A stretch of 64,000 nucleotides of DNA from Peptococcaceae bacterium BICA1-8 (GTDB lineage: Bacteria; Bacillota; Peptococcia; Peptococcales; BICA1-8), in contig JUEF01000014.1 in the NCBI GenBank assembly GCA_000802045.1, positions 1 to 64,000 on the forward strand. Reading direction: 5' to 3'. The notes beneath the pieces are model-generated. The model saw only the letters and a list, made by a program, of their open reading frames with translations. It was not told the origin of the DNA and did no database searches. Shown here piece after piece: positions 43,312 through 51,639 of the stretch. Position 1 is the first letter of the stretch. Every line of letters begins with the position of its first letter. Made by a program: the position numbers and the translations under genes.

Positions 43312-44229
43312 ATGATATTTAATTCCAAAGAACTTGAATCAGCATTAACCCAACTTATCCATAGGGCGACCTGTGAATTACCTGAAGAAAGCTTTAATGC
43401 TCTGAAGAATGCATATGAAAATGAAGAAGAGGGGTCTATTGCAAAACTCCATTTGGAGACAAATTTGAAAAACCTTAGCCTCTCTAAACAGAACCAAATA
43501 CCTTTGTGTGCCGACACGGGAATTCCCTGCTTTTTTATTAGGATCGGCACAATTGAAAATTTGAACTTGGTTGAATTGGAGAACTGTCTCGTAAAAGCTG
43601 TTGAGAATGCTACCCGGGAAAGCTATATCCGACCCACAGTAGTTGACCCAATATCAAGGGCTAATCCTGGTACAAATGTTGGGGTGGGGTCGCCGGTCAT
43701 TAAGTATAAGGTTGATCCCAAAATAGATTATTGTGAAATCATATACGCTCCAAAAGGTGGGGGGACAGAAATATTTGGCCCTTCTTTTAGAACAATTCTT
43801 GCAGCAGATGGGGTCAATGGGATCAAAAAATTTGTTTTTGATAGTCTTGTTATTAATGGGAATAGGACAGGTGGAACATGTCCGCCAAATACGATAGGCA
43901 TTGGAGTCGGGGGGACATCAGAAAACTGCATGGCTTTGGCTAAACAAGCCGCTTGTTTGAGGAAAATTGGCAGTCGGAACCCAGACCCTAGAGTAAGTGC
44001 TCTCGAGCTTGAATTATTAGAAGCGCTGAATTCTACTGGTATTGGTCCACTGGGAATGGGAGGAAAGCACACTGTATTGGACGTTCACGTTGAGTTATCC
44101 TTAACCCATCTCGTTGGAACACCTTTAGCAATTGCAGTGCAATGCCCTGCTGCAAGGGTAGGGGTATTGAAGTTGCAGCAAGACGGGACTATTAAACAAG
44201 GAGGCTGGCCTGGCTGGTTCCCATATTAA
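43312..44229 (+). CDS. class I hydratase (fumarase/tartrate dehydratase type) alpha subunit, first pair
   Basis: This 305-residue Fe-S subunit is homologous to the N-terminal part of FumA and to TtdA. Three cluster cysteines are recognisable in PLCADTGIP (near 65), GGTCPPNTIG (near 185) and AIAVQCPAAR (near 278). It acts with the beta subunit encoded 17 bases later, adding water to a 2-enedioic acid. In this cluster, mesaconate (to citramalate or 3-methylmalate) is a better guess than fumarate because of the adjoining mutase and CitE-type lyase. That is inferred from neighbours. Confidence 0.88.
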   Translation: MIFNSKELESALTQLIHRATCELPEESFNALKNAYENEEEGSIAKLHLETNLKNLSLSKQNQIPLCADTGIPCFFIRIGTIENLNLVELENCLVKAVENATRESYIRPTVVDPISRANPGTNVGVGSPVIKYKVDPKIDYCEIIYAPKGGGTEIFGPSFRTILAADGVNGIKKFVFDSLVINGNRTGGTCPPNTIGIGVGGTSENCMALAKQAACLRKIGSRNPDPRVSALELELLEALNSTGIGPLGMGGKHTVLDVHVELSLTHLVGTPLAIAVQCPAARVGVLKLQQDGTIKQGGWPGWFPY

Positions 44230-44246
44230 AGTAAGGGGGTGAGAAT

Positions 44247-44861
44247 ATGAAGGAATTAAGAATTCCATTATCCATTGAGGATATATCTGATCTGAAGATC
44301 GGAGACATTGTCAATCTTACCGGTGATATTTGGACATGTAGAAGTGGGGTATGCAAAAGGATTGTCGATGAAAAGCAACCCTTTCCTTTGGACTCAAATA
44401 TAAATAATGTACTATTACACAGTGGGCCGATTGTTAAGGTTGAAGCCGAGAACCAATATAAACTAAAGGCTATAAGTATTACAACCGGTGTAAGGTTTAA
44501 TAAATGGGAACCTGAAATCATCGAAAAGCTTAATATGAGAGCAATCATATCAAAAGGTAGGGTGGGGAAAGAAACTAAGGAAGCAATGAAAAAATTTGGT
44601 TGCATTCACTTGTCTCGTACGGGTACATTTGCTGGAGCATTTGCCTTGAAAGTGAATAAGATTAAAAGTGTTGACTGGCTAGATCTTGGAATTCCCGAAG
44701 CCTTGTGGTTGTTCGAGTTCAATAATTTTGGGCCATTCATTGTGGAAACAGATATTTACGGAAACAGCTATTATGATCAAATAAATAAAGAGTTAGAATC
44801 TAGGATACCGTTAATTTATAGAAGGTTAGGTATTGAGAACTATCAATATTCTGAAAAATAG
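44247..44861 (+). CDS. class I hydratase beta subunit, first pair
   Basis: This 204-residue protein corresponds to the C-terminal part of FumA and to TtdB. Family features are IGDIVNLTGDIWTCRSGVCKRI near the start (carrying the catalytic loop) and GRVGKETKEAMKKFGCIHLSR in the middle. It follows its alpha subunit with a GGGGGTG site, so the two are co-translated. It ends just before the B12 subunit of the mutase. Confidence 0.87.
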   Translation: MKELRIPLSIEDISDLKIGDIVNLTGDIWTCRSGVCKRIVDEKQPFPLDSNINNVLLHSGPIVKVEAENQYKLKAISITTGVRFNKWEPEIIEKLNMRAIISKGRVGKETKEAMKKFGCIHLSRTGTFAGAFALKVNKIKSVDWLDLGIPEALWLFEFNNFGPFIVETDIYGNSYYDQINKELESRIPLIYRRLGIENYQYSEK

Positions 44862-44900
44862 AAATTTTAAAAACATTCAATGAAAAGAGGGTTGTTAATA

Positions 44901-45305
44901 ATGACGATAAACATCGTTACAGGGGTTATCGGAAGTGATGTACATACAATTGGGAGTAAGCTACTTTCATACGCTATAAGAAAAGCTGGGTTTAATGTTA
45001 CAGATATCGGAGTTAGCGTCTCCCAGGAAGAGTTAATTAATGCTGCGATTGAAACGAATTCACAGGCTATTTTGATTTCGTCGCTATACGGACACGGAGA
45101 ATTAGATTGTCGGGGTTTTCGGGCCAAATGTATCGAAACTGGCCTTAATGATATTAAGTTATATGTTGGGGGAAATCTCGTAGTGGGCAAAATTGAATGG
45201 CCTGAAGTTGAAAAGAAGTTTCTGGATATGGGATTTGACAGAGTTGGATATCCAGGTATGACACCAAACCAAGTCATTGAATGGCTTGAGGAAGATTTGA
45301 AGTAG
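44901..45305 (+). CDS. glmS: glutamate-mutase-type B12-binding subunit S
   Basis: This 134-residue cobalamin-binding flavodoxin-like protein has the B12 motif DxHxxG in [12 protein letters not shown] (near residue 13, His being the cobalt ligand), the SxL motif in SSLYGHGE (near 60) and the VGGN loop near 90. All the elements of the base-off/His-on cofactor site of glutamate mutase sigma are therefore intact. The ATG at 44901 is used because AGAGGG is nine bases upstream. The symbol follows the mutase family (MutS/GlmS), not glucosamine synthase. With the L and E genes following, a complete mutase is encoded. Confidence 0.92.
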   Translation: MTINIVTGVIGSDVHTIGSKLLSYAIRKAGFNVTDIGVSVSQEELINAAIETNSQAILISSLYGHGELDCRGFRAKCIETGLNDIKLYVGGNLVVGKIEWPEVEKKFLDMGFDRVGYPGMTPNQVIEWLEEDLK

Positions 45306-45313
45306 GTGTTATT

Positions 45314-46705
45314 ATGCTACTTATCGATATAGGAAGTACCTATACAAAATTAGTTGTAGCAGATTGCACTACGATGGAAATAATCGCATCAGACTGTTCT
45401 CCAACAACTATTGAGGATGTTTCGATTGGCTTTCATAAAGCCCTAAAAAAGATTGAAGATAAGTGTGTTCCGGCCGAACTTTTGGAGGAGAGATACGCTT
45501 CTAGCAGTGCTGCCGGCGGATTGAGGATGATTGCCATTGGTCTTGTTCCGGAACTGACCATGGAGGCTGCTAATAGAGCGGCTTTAGGAGCTGGTGCTAA
45601 AGTTATTAAGACGTATTCTTTCAACTTGTCAAAGAAACAGGTAAAAGAAATCGAAGATTTACGGCCCGATATTATCCTGCTGGCGGGGGGTACTGATGGT
45701 GGAGAAAAGAATACAATCATACATAATGCCAAAATGATTGTTGAGTCAAGTATTAAAGCCCCAGTGATTATGGCTGGCAATAGTGCAGCAGCAGACTCTA
45801 TATTAGATATATTTGAACAAAGCAATAAGCCATTATATGTAACCGAAAATGTAATGCCGTTTATTAACAAGTTAAACGTCGATTCAGTCAAGGAAATAAT
45901 CCGCGAAATCTTTATTAAGAAGATTGTCGTGGCCAAGGGTCTCAGTAAGATTAATGATTTCATTAAAGGGATTGCATTACCCACCCCACTTGCTGTATTA
46001 GAAGCTGCCAAAACCATGGCTGATTTATTTAGCGAAGGCGTAGTTTTAGTGGATGTCGGTGGAGCCACAACAGATGTCCACTCTATTACAGATGGCTTAC
46101 CCTGTGATCCACAAATTGTTTTAAAGGGACTACCCGAGCCATTCGCAAAGCGGACAGTTGAGGGTGATTTAGGTGTTAGACACAATATATCATCGATTGT
46201 TGACGCTGTGGGAAAAGAAAGACTGTTGAAAAATGCTAATGTTACAGATGCAGTAGACTCTAATACGGTTGATATTATACTAGGGCAATGGGCCAGTGAA
46301 GCGAGTGCACTCCCTAAAGATTATTTTGAAAAAAGCATTGACTGCGGTCTAGCTATTTCTGCTGTGGAGGTTGCAACAGATAGACATGCCGGCTATCTAG
46401 AAGAAATATGGACTCCTGCTGGCAAAATCCTTGTTCAGTATGGGAAAGATTTATCCTTGGTTGGAGCGATCATCGGAACGGGAGGACCTGTAATCAATAG
46501 TGAAAGACCGTGGGAAATATTAGAAAAGGCGACCTATAGTAACAATAACCCTTTTGTTCTAAAACCTAAAAAGCCAAAGTACTATGTTGATTCAAGCTAT
46601 GTAGTGTTTTCTATCGGCCTAATCGCACAAATTAACCCTAAAGCTGCAAAAGAGATAGCACAAAACTATCTAAAGAAAATGGAGGTTAAGCTAAAGTATG
46701 CTTAA
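45314..46705 (+). CDS. glmL: glutamate-mutase accessory protein L (ASKHA ATPase)
   Basis: This 463-residue protein of the MutL/GlmL family has actin-like ATPase motifs: LLIDIGSTYTKLVV at the N-terminus, ILLAGGTDGGEK near 120 and VLVDVGGATTDVHS near 245. GlmL is always encoded between the S and E chains of glutamate mutase and is thought to reactivate or protect the B12 enzyme. It overlaps the E gene by eight bases. Its presence supports a functional mutase here. Confidence 0.9.
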   Translation: MLLIDIGSTYTKLVVADCTTMEIIASDCSPTTIEDVSIGFHKALKKIEDKCVPAELLEERYASSSAAGGLRMIAIGLVPELTMEAANRAALGAGAKVIKTYSFNLSKKQVKEIEDLRPDIILLAGGTDGGEKNTIIHNAKMIVESSIKAPVIMAGNSAAADSILDIFEQSNKPLYVTENVMPFINKLNVDSVKEIIREIFIKKIVVAKGLSKINDFIKGIALPTPLAVLEAAKTMADLFSEGVVLVDVGGATTDVHSITDGLPCDPQIVLKGLPEPFAKRTVEGDLGVRHNISSIVDAVGKERLLKNANVTDAVDSNTVDIILGQWASEASALPKDYFEKSIDCGLAISAVEVATDRHAGYLEEIWTPAGKILVQYGKDLSLVGAIIGTGGPVINSERPWEILEKATYSNNNPFVLKPKKPKYYVDSSYVVFSIGLIAQINPKAAKEIAQNYLKKMEVKLKYA

Positions 46706-48143
46706 AAATGAGAAGTTAAGTGATGAGAAGTTTCAAGCAATTAGGAAAGAAGTGTTAGAGAGCTGGCCCACGGGTGCCGAAGTTGATATTGATGAGGCAG
46801 TTGAGTATCACAAGCTACATATGGCTGACAGAAATGTCCCTAAACGTTTCCTCAGAGCAAGGGCGGAAGGCGATATTCTGATTCAACCCAGAGCTGGGAT
46901 TTCTCCTATAAACGCATGTATAGACCTTTTGCAGCATTTGCAAGACGAGGGACTGGCAGATATTTTGCCTACGTCGGTTGACAGTTATACTAGAGCCAAT
47001 CGCTATAAAGATTGTGAAGAAGCCTTAGGAAAAAGTGAAAGAGAAGGTCGGTCTTTTCTCAATGGGCTACCTGTTGTTAACTACGGGGTCAAGAATTTGA
47101 GAAAGCTAGTTGAATCGCTAAAGAATCCAATGGAATTAAGAACATCTTCAGTAGATGCAAGATTAAGTGCAGAAATTTCATTGGCTGCAGGATACTCTGC
47201 TTTTATTCATGGCCCTATCTGTCCAACTATGCACTATCATAAAAATGCTAAACTTGGAAAAGCTGCTGAGTATTATCAACATATCTTTCGATTATTGGCG
47301 GTATATACAGAAAAAGGTGTTCCAATGACAGCCGACGTTTTTGGCACGTTTTCCAATGTAGGAGTCCCACAGAGCTTTATATTTTCGAATGTCATTATCG
47401 AAGCTTTGATGGCCGCGGCTCAGGGAGTTAAATATATCTGGCCAAATGTTATTATGCAAGGGAATCTAGTTCAGGATGTAGCAGCAACCCAGGTTTTACC
47501 TGGCTTAGTTCAGGATTACCTAGAGAAATTTGGTTACAAGGATATTACCCTTATGACCATTGCAAACCATTGGACAGGGCCTTATCCCATTGACCCTCAA
47601 GGTGCCTATGCTCTTGATGCAATTAATACAGTTGCAGCGGTACTGGGAAATGCAGATCAGATCATGGTTAAATCGTTAGATCAAGGTTTGGCTCTGCCAG
47701 CTAAAGAAGCTAATGGTGCTGCCCTAAGGTTTACACGATTAATGATTGATTACTTGAAAAAGCAAAAAGTCGCAATTGGCGGGGATGATTTAGAAATTGA
47801 AAAGGCAATGATCATAAAGGAAACCAGGCAATTAGTTGATAAAATGCTGGAGATGGGAGATGGAGATCCAATCATCGGAGCTGTTAATGCGTATGAAGCG
47901 GGAGTCATGGAGTCACCGTTCTCTAGTAACGTAAATTATAACCGAGGTAAGGTTATGGTGGCCAGAGACAGTGAAGGTAGATGTCGTTATTACGATATCG
48001 GAGATTTACCCCTGTCCAAGGATATCGTGAAATTCCATCAAGAAAAGTTAAAAGATCGTATTCAAAAAGAAAAACGCGAAGAAGATGATATTAACTTAAT
48101 CACTGATAGTATTCTTTCCTTGAGTCGAGGCTATCTTGTATAA
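46698..48143 (+). CDS. glutamate-mutase-like E chain with altered substrate site
   Basis: This is a 481-residue TIM-barrel subunit, the same length class as clostridial glutamate mutase epsilon (483). Alignment by eye keeps the three arginines that hold the two carboxylates: Arg65 in IQPRAG, Arg99 in SYTRANRY and Arg148 in MELRTSS, matching Arg66, Arg100 and Arg149. The Glu171 that contacts the substrate amino group is Ile here (position 170, in AFIHGPIC) and Tyr177 is Pro, while Tyr181 is kept (Tyr180). The substrate is therefore probably a five-carbon dicarboxylate without an amino group, such as 2-hydroxyglutarate. That is inference. No methylaspartase gene accompanies it. Confidence 0.85.
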   Translation: MLKNEKLSDEKFQAIRKEVLESWPTGAEVDIDEAVEYHKLHMADRNVPKRFLRARAEGDILIQPRAGISPINACIDLLQHLQDEGLADILPTSVDSYTRANRYKDCEEALGKSEREGRSFLNGLPVVNYGVKNLRKLVESLKNPMELRTSSVDARLSAEISLAAGYSAFIHGPICPTMHYHKNAKLGKAAEYYQHIFRLLAVYTEKGVPMTADVFGTFSNVGVPQSFIFSNVIIEALMAAAQGVKYIWPNVIMQGNLVQDVAATQVLPGLVQDYLEKFGYKDITLMTIANHWTGPYPIDPQGAYALDAINTVAAVLGNADQIMVKSLDQGLALPAKEANGAALRFTRLMIDYLKKQKVAIGGDDLEIEKAMIIKETRQLVDKMLEMGDGDPIIGAVNAYEAGVMESPFSSNVNYNRGKVMVARDSEGRCRYYDIGDLPLSKDIVKFHQEKLKDRIQKEKREEDDINLITDSILSLSRGYLV

Positions 48144-48158
48144 TCTGGAGGGATTAAG

Positions 48159-49214
48159 ATGAATAAAATTAACGATAAAATATTAATAAATGCACAAATA
48201 TTAAGAGATTTTAGTTTTACGTTATTAAAGAAAATTAATATGGATGATAAAACATCTGCATTTGTAACTGATTCATTAGTACAATCTGACTTGCGTGGTG
48301 TTGATACTCACGGAGTTGTGAGATTACCAACGTATCTTAAACGGTTTACAACTATAGAATGGAAAAATTCAGAGGTTATTAAGGATGATGGGGTAACAGC
48401 CCTGATTGACGGAAATAACTCTCCGGGGCAAGCCTGTGCTGGTAAAGCTATGGAATTGGCTATCGAAAAGGCAGAACGGTTTGGAGTGGGATTAGTTGGA
48501 GTTAAAAATAGTAATCACTTTGGAACTGCTGCTTTCTACACGATGAAGGCAGCAGAAGAAGGTATGGTTGGTCTTTCATTTACCAATGCATCACCTCGTT
48601 TAGCTCCTTGGGGTGGAAAAGATCCCTTGCTGGGAAATAATCCTTGGTCATTTGCTTTTCCAAGGAGGAATGGAGTTCCAGTGGCTTTTGATATAAGTAA
48701 TAGCGTAGTTGCTGCAGGGAAAATTCGGCAAGCATCTATGAAAGGTGAAGAGATTCCAATAGGTTGGGCTACTGATAAAGAGGGTAATGCTACTCAAAAT
48801 GCAGAAGAAGCTTTAAAGGGACTTTTACTTCCCATCGGTGGGCATAAAGGTTATGGAATAACTCTTGTGGTTGATATCCTAAGTGGAATTTTAACAGGGT
48901 CAGGATTTGCACGTCAGATTAATGGGATTGATAAAACTGATTCTCCCCAGAACGTTGGACATTTATTGGGAGCAATTAAAATAAGTAACTTTATTCCGTA
49001 CGAAGAGTTCTTGGATAGAATGGACACTATGACTTGCTTAATTAAAAATAGTGAGAAAGCTCCTGGAGTCGAAGAATTGTATTTACCAGGTGAAATAGAA
49101 GAAAAACTCTGTCAAGAACGCTTAAAGTATGGCATTCCTATCCCTCAAAAGGTAATTACTAAGCTAAATGAGATGGCTGATGAACTTGGAGTAGATAGGC
49201 TAGTGGTTAATTAG
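48159..49214 (+). CDS. malate/L-lactate (Ldh_2) family NAD(P)-dependent dehydrogenase
   Basis: This 351-residue enzyme belongs to the type 2 malate/lactate dehydrogenase family (relatives: sulfolactate, ureidoglycolate and 2,3-diketogulonate dehydrogenases). The conserved GVDTHGVVRLPTYL (near 45), SNHFGTAAFYT with the catalytic His (near 115) and PIGGHKGYG (near 230) are visible. It oxidises or reduces an alpha-hydroxy acid. In this cluster a natural role would be to link 2-oxoglutarate with 2-hydroxyglutarate, or to act on malate-like intermediates. Confidence 0.87.
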   Translation: MNKINDKILINAQILRDFSFTLLKKINMDDKTSAFVTDSLVQSDLRGVDTHGVVRLPTYLKRFTTIEWKNSEVIKDDGVTALIDGNNSPGQACAGKAMELAIEKAERFGVGLVGVKNSNHFGTAAFYTMKAAEEGMVGLSFTNASPRLAPWGGKDPLLGNNPWSFAFPRRNGVPVAFDISNSVVAAGKIRQASMKGEEIPIGWATDKEGNATQNAEEALKGLLLPIGGHKGYGITLVVDILSGILTGSGFARQINGIDKTDSPQNVGHLLGAIKISNFIPYEEFLDRMDTMTCLIKNSEKAPGVEELYLPGEIEEKLCQERLKYGIPIPQKVITKLNEMADELGVDRLVVN

Positions 49215-49240
49215 AACGTTAAAAATAGAGGTGTGGACTA

Positions 49241-49747
49241 TTGAAAAAGGTATATTGTCCCATTAAGGGAGAATTAAGCTTAGAGTTATATGAGGAAATC
49301 GAAATATACGGAAAAATATTTACTGGCCGGGATGCAGTTTTACCAAAAATCGCTACCTTATATCAAGAAGGCCGACTGAGTGAATTTGGCATAGATTTAG
49401 CTGGCAGCGTCATTTTTCATACTGCAGTGAGTGACGCAGGAATAGGACCTACTTCTAGTAACAAGTTTGACATTGAATCTACCATACCCATTCTTTCTAA
49501 AGCGGGGGTTAAACTTCACTTGGGAAAAGGAGCTCTAAAGAAAGATACCATTGATGCTTTAAAAGAAAACCAATCATACTTTGCTATAACACCGCCGACC
49601 TCGGCTTTATTTTCTAGTAAAATTCTCAGCCAGAGAGTTGTGGCATTCTCAGATGAAGGTATTGAAGCCTTGCACGAACTTGAAGTAGCCGGTATACCCG
49701 CAATAATAGCAGCGGCAAATGGTAAAACAGTGTTCGGATATCTTTAA
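49241..49747 (+). CDS. class I hydratase beta subunit, second pair
   Basis: This 168-residue TtdB/FumA-C-like protein shows IEIYGKIFTGRDAVLPK near the start and FHTAVSDAGIGPTSSNKFD in the middle. Gene order (beta before alpha) and sequence differ clearly from the first pair, so it is not a recent duplicate and likely has another substrate or stereochemistry. The TTG start follows AGAGGTG. Confidence 0.85.
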   Translation: MKKVYCPIKGELSLELYEEIEIYGKIFTGRDAVLPKIATLYQEGRLSEFGIDLAGSVIFHTAVSDAGIGPTSSNKFDIESTIPILSKAGVKLHLGKGALKKDTIDALKENQSYFAITPPTSALFSSKILSQRVVAFSDEGIEALHELEVAGIPAIIAAANGKTVFGYL

Positions 49748-49762
49748 AGGAGGAGATGGGCC

Positions 49763-50644
49763 TTGCGAAGATTAACTTCAGACAAAATTATTGGAAATGT
49801 TGCCAATACTCTGATTAAGGCCAGTGTCTCTTTTAGGACTGACCAAATAAAACGTTATGAAGCAGCCCTAGAGGCTGAAACTAATATGCAGGCCAAGTGG
49901 GTCTTAACAAATATTTTGGAAAATGCTAAAGTTGGGGACGAACAAAAACTACCCCTTTGTGATGATACAGGAATACCCCACGTGTTTTTAGAAATAGGGG
50001 ATGGGGTGAGCCTCCCTGCGGGGTTTCTCAAGGCTGTGGATCAGGGCATTGCTCAAGGTCTGCAAAAGTTACCGGGGCGCCCCATGGCTGTAAGAGGCAA
50101 TGATGTGGAGAGATTGACTCAAGAAGCAGGTTTATACAGTGACCCGGAAAAACTAATTCCAGCACCAATACAGGTTAGGAGATTACCTGGTGAAAAAGTT
50201 AAACTTACGGTATTGATGTTGGGTGGGGGTCCGGAAATAAGAGGAAAGACGATGAGGGTTTTTCATAAACATTCTCTTGAAGTGATTTCAAACGAGATGA
50301 TTTCTTGGGCTAAAGAAGGAGCAACTCTTCTTGGTTGTCAACCCTGTGTATTGGCCTTCGGTATTGGAAGAACAAATGTAGAAGCGGCATCGCTAGCCTT
50401 AGAAGCGATGAAAGATGGTGACCTGTTAGAACAATCTAATTTGGAACAATACCTCACCGATGAAGTAAATAAATCGAATGTTGGACCACTTGGGGTTGGG
50501 GGTAGTACTACAGCCTTAGGAACATTTATTAAAGTTGGACCACAAAGAGCTAGTGGTGTTCGTGTGGTTTCTCTCAGAGTAGGGTGTTGTTTTGATCCGC
50601 GTAAGGCTACTTATCAATGGTCGGCCCAGGATTTTGACCAATAA
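49763..50644 (+). CDS. class I hydratase alpha subunit, second pair
   Basis: This 293-residue TtdA/FumA-N-like Fe-S subunit has cysteines in LPLCDDTGIP (near 73), LLGCQPCVLAFG (near 195) and SLRVGCCFDPRK (near 278). It pairs with the beta subunit encoded just upstream. AAGGAGG precedes the TTG start. With two such hydratases the cluster could both dehydrate and rehydrate a methylated C4 dicarboxylate, moving the hydroxyl group. Confidence 0.85.
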   Translation: MRRLTSDKIIGNVANTLIKASVSFRTDQIKRYEAALEAETNMQAKWVLTNILENAKVGDEQKLPLCDDTGIPHVFLEIGDGVSLPAGFLKAVDQGIAQGLQKLPGRPMAVRGNDVERLTQEAGLYSDPEKLIPAPIQVRRLPGEKVKLTVLMLGGGPEIRGKTMRVFHKHSLEVISNEMISWAKEGATLLGCQPCVLAFGIGRTNVEAASLALEAMKDGDLLEQSNLEQYLTDEVNKSNVGPLGVGGSTTALGTFIKVGPQRASGVRVVSLRVGCCFDPRKATYQWSAQDFDQ

Positions 50645-50687
50645 GACAGTGTGCTAAATTCATATGGCAATCTATGGGGGTGACATT

Positions 50688-51635
50688 ATGATAGCTGATT
50701 TTACGAGAAGTATAATAAGAAGATCGAGACTCATTATGCCAGTTAATGTAAAGGAGTTTGTTAACAAAGCCTATTTGAGAAATGCAGATGCAGTAGTCCT
50801 TGACTTGGAAGATAGTGTTCCAGCATCCCAAAAACTAACTTCCCGGGAATTGATTAAAGAGTATATTCCTATTGCAGCAAAGGGTGGAAGTGATACCCTC
50901 GTTCGCGTTAATCACACAGAACAATTATTAATGGGCGATATTGAAGCAACAATTTGGCCTGGAGTTGCTGGAATCATGTTACCGAAGGTTGAAAGCGCTG
51001 AACAAGTGAAGGCAGTTGACCAACTCATAACAAACATTGAACAGCAAAGAGGGCTTCCAATAGGGAAAATAACAATTGGAGTCATTGTTGAAACAGCAAA
51101 AGGATACCTCAAGCTTGAGGAAATTGCCCAAGCAAGTGAAAGAATTGATTCTCTTACCCTTGGCAATGAGGATTTCTCACTGGATACGGGGATTGAACTC
51201 TCAGAGGAAACTTATCACGGGTTATTGATTCCGAGAATGCAGGTAGTTCTTGTCGCACGTTCTATAGGAAGGATACCTATGGGACTTATGGGAAGTCTAG
51301 CCAATTTTAGAGATCATGATGGTTATGAGAATAATGCAAGATTGGCATATAAGCATGGATATCTTGGAGCAAGTTGTATTCACCCTGGTAATGTTGAAAT
51401 TTTAAATCGTAGCTTTTCCCCTGCCCAAAAGGATATTGAGCACTCTTTGGAAATCAAAGAATTGTTCGAAAAGGGTATCAAAGAGGGTAGGGCATCCGTT
51501 GCTTTAGATGGAAAGATGATTGATTATGTACATTTTGAGAAGGCTAACCGAATTATAGAAAGAGCTACTATGATTGAGGAACTTGAAATGAAAAAGAGAA
51601 TGGCTCGAGAATCTGTAATGAAGATGGAAGGTTGA
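50688..51635 (+). CDS. CitE-like acyl-CoA lyase (citramalyl/malyl-CoA lyase type)
   Basis: This is a 315-residue HpcH/HpaI-superfamily lyase of the CitE branch. It begins RSRLIMPVNVKEFVNKAY, has the metal and substrate stretch DAVVLDLEDSVP (near 48), VIVETAKGYLKLEEI with the Glu ligand (near 136) and TLGNEDFSLDTG (near 163), and ends in the CIHPGNVEILN region. It cleaves a 3-hydroxyacyl-CoA such as citramalyl-CoA to acetyl-CoA and pyruvate, or malyl-CoA. The ATG at 50688 has GGGGGTG upstream. The CoA-transferase gene starts four bases after its stop. Confidence 0.87.
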   Translation: MIADFTRSIIRRSRLIMPVNVKEFVNKAYLRNADAVVLDLEDSVPASQKLTSRELIKEYIPIAAKGGSDTLVRVNHTEQLLMGDIEATIWPGVAGIMLPKVESAEQVKAVDQLITNIEQQRGLPIGKITIGVIVETAKGYLKLEEIAQASERIDSLTLGNEDFSLDTGIELSEETYHGLLIPRMQVVLVARSIGRIPMGLMGSLANFRDHDGYENNARLAYKHGYLGASCIHPGNVEILNRSFSPAQKDIEHSLEIKELFEKGIKEGRASVALDGKMIDYVHFEKANRIIERATMIEELEMKKRMARESVMKMEG

Positions 51636-51639
51636 TTGT

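Noticed and set aside
45433..46185. 250-codon open frame opposite the mutase accessory gene
   Set aside because: Purely antisense to a clear GlmL gene and without a family match or ribosome site.
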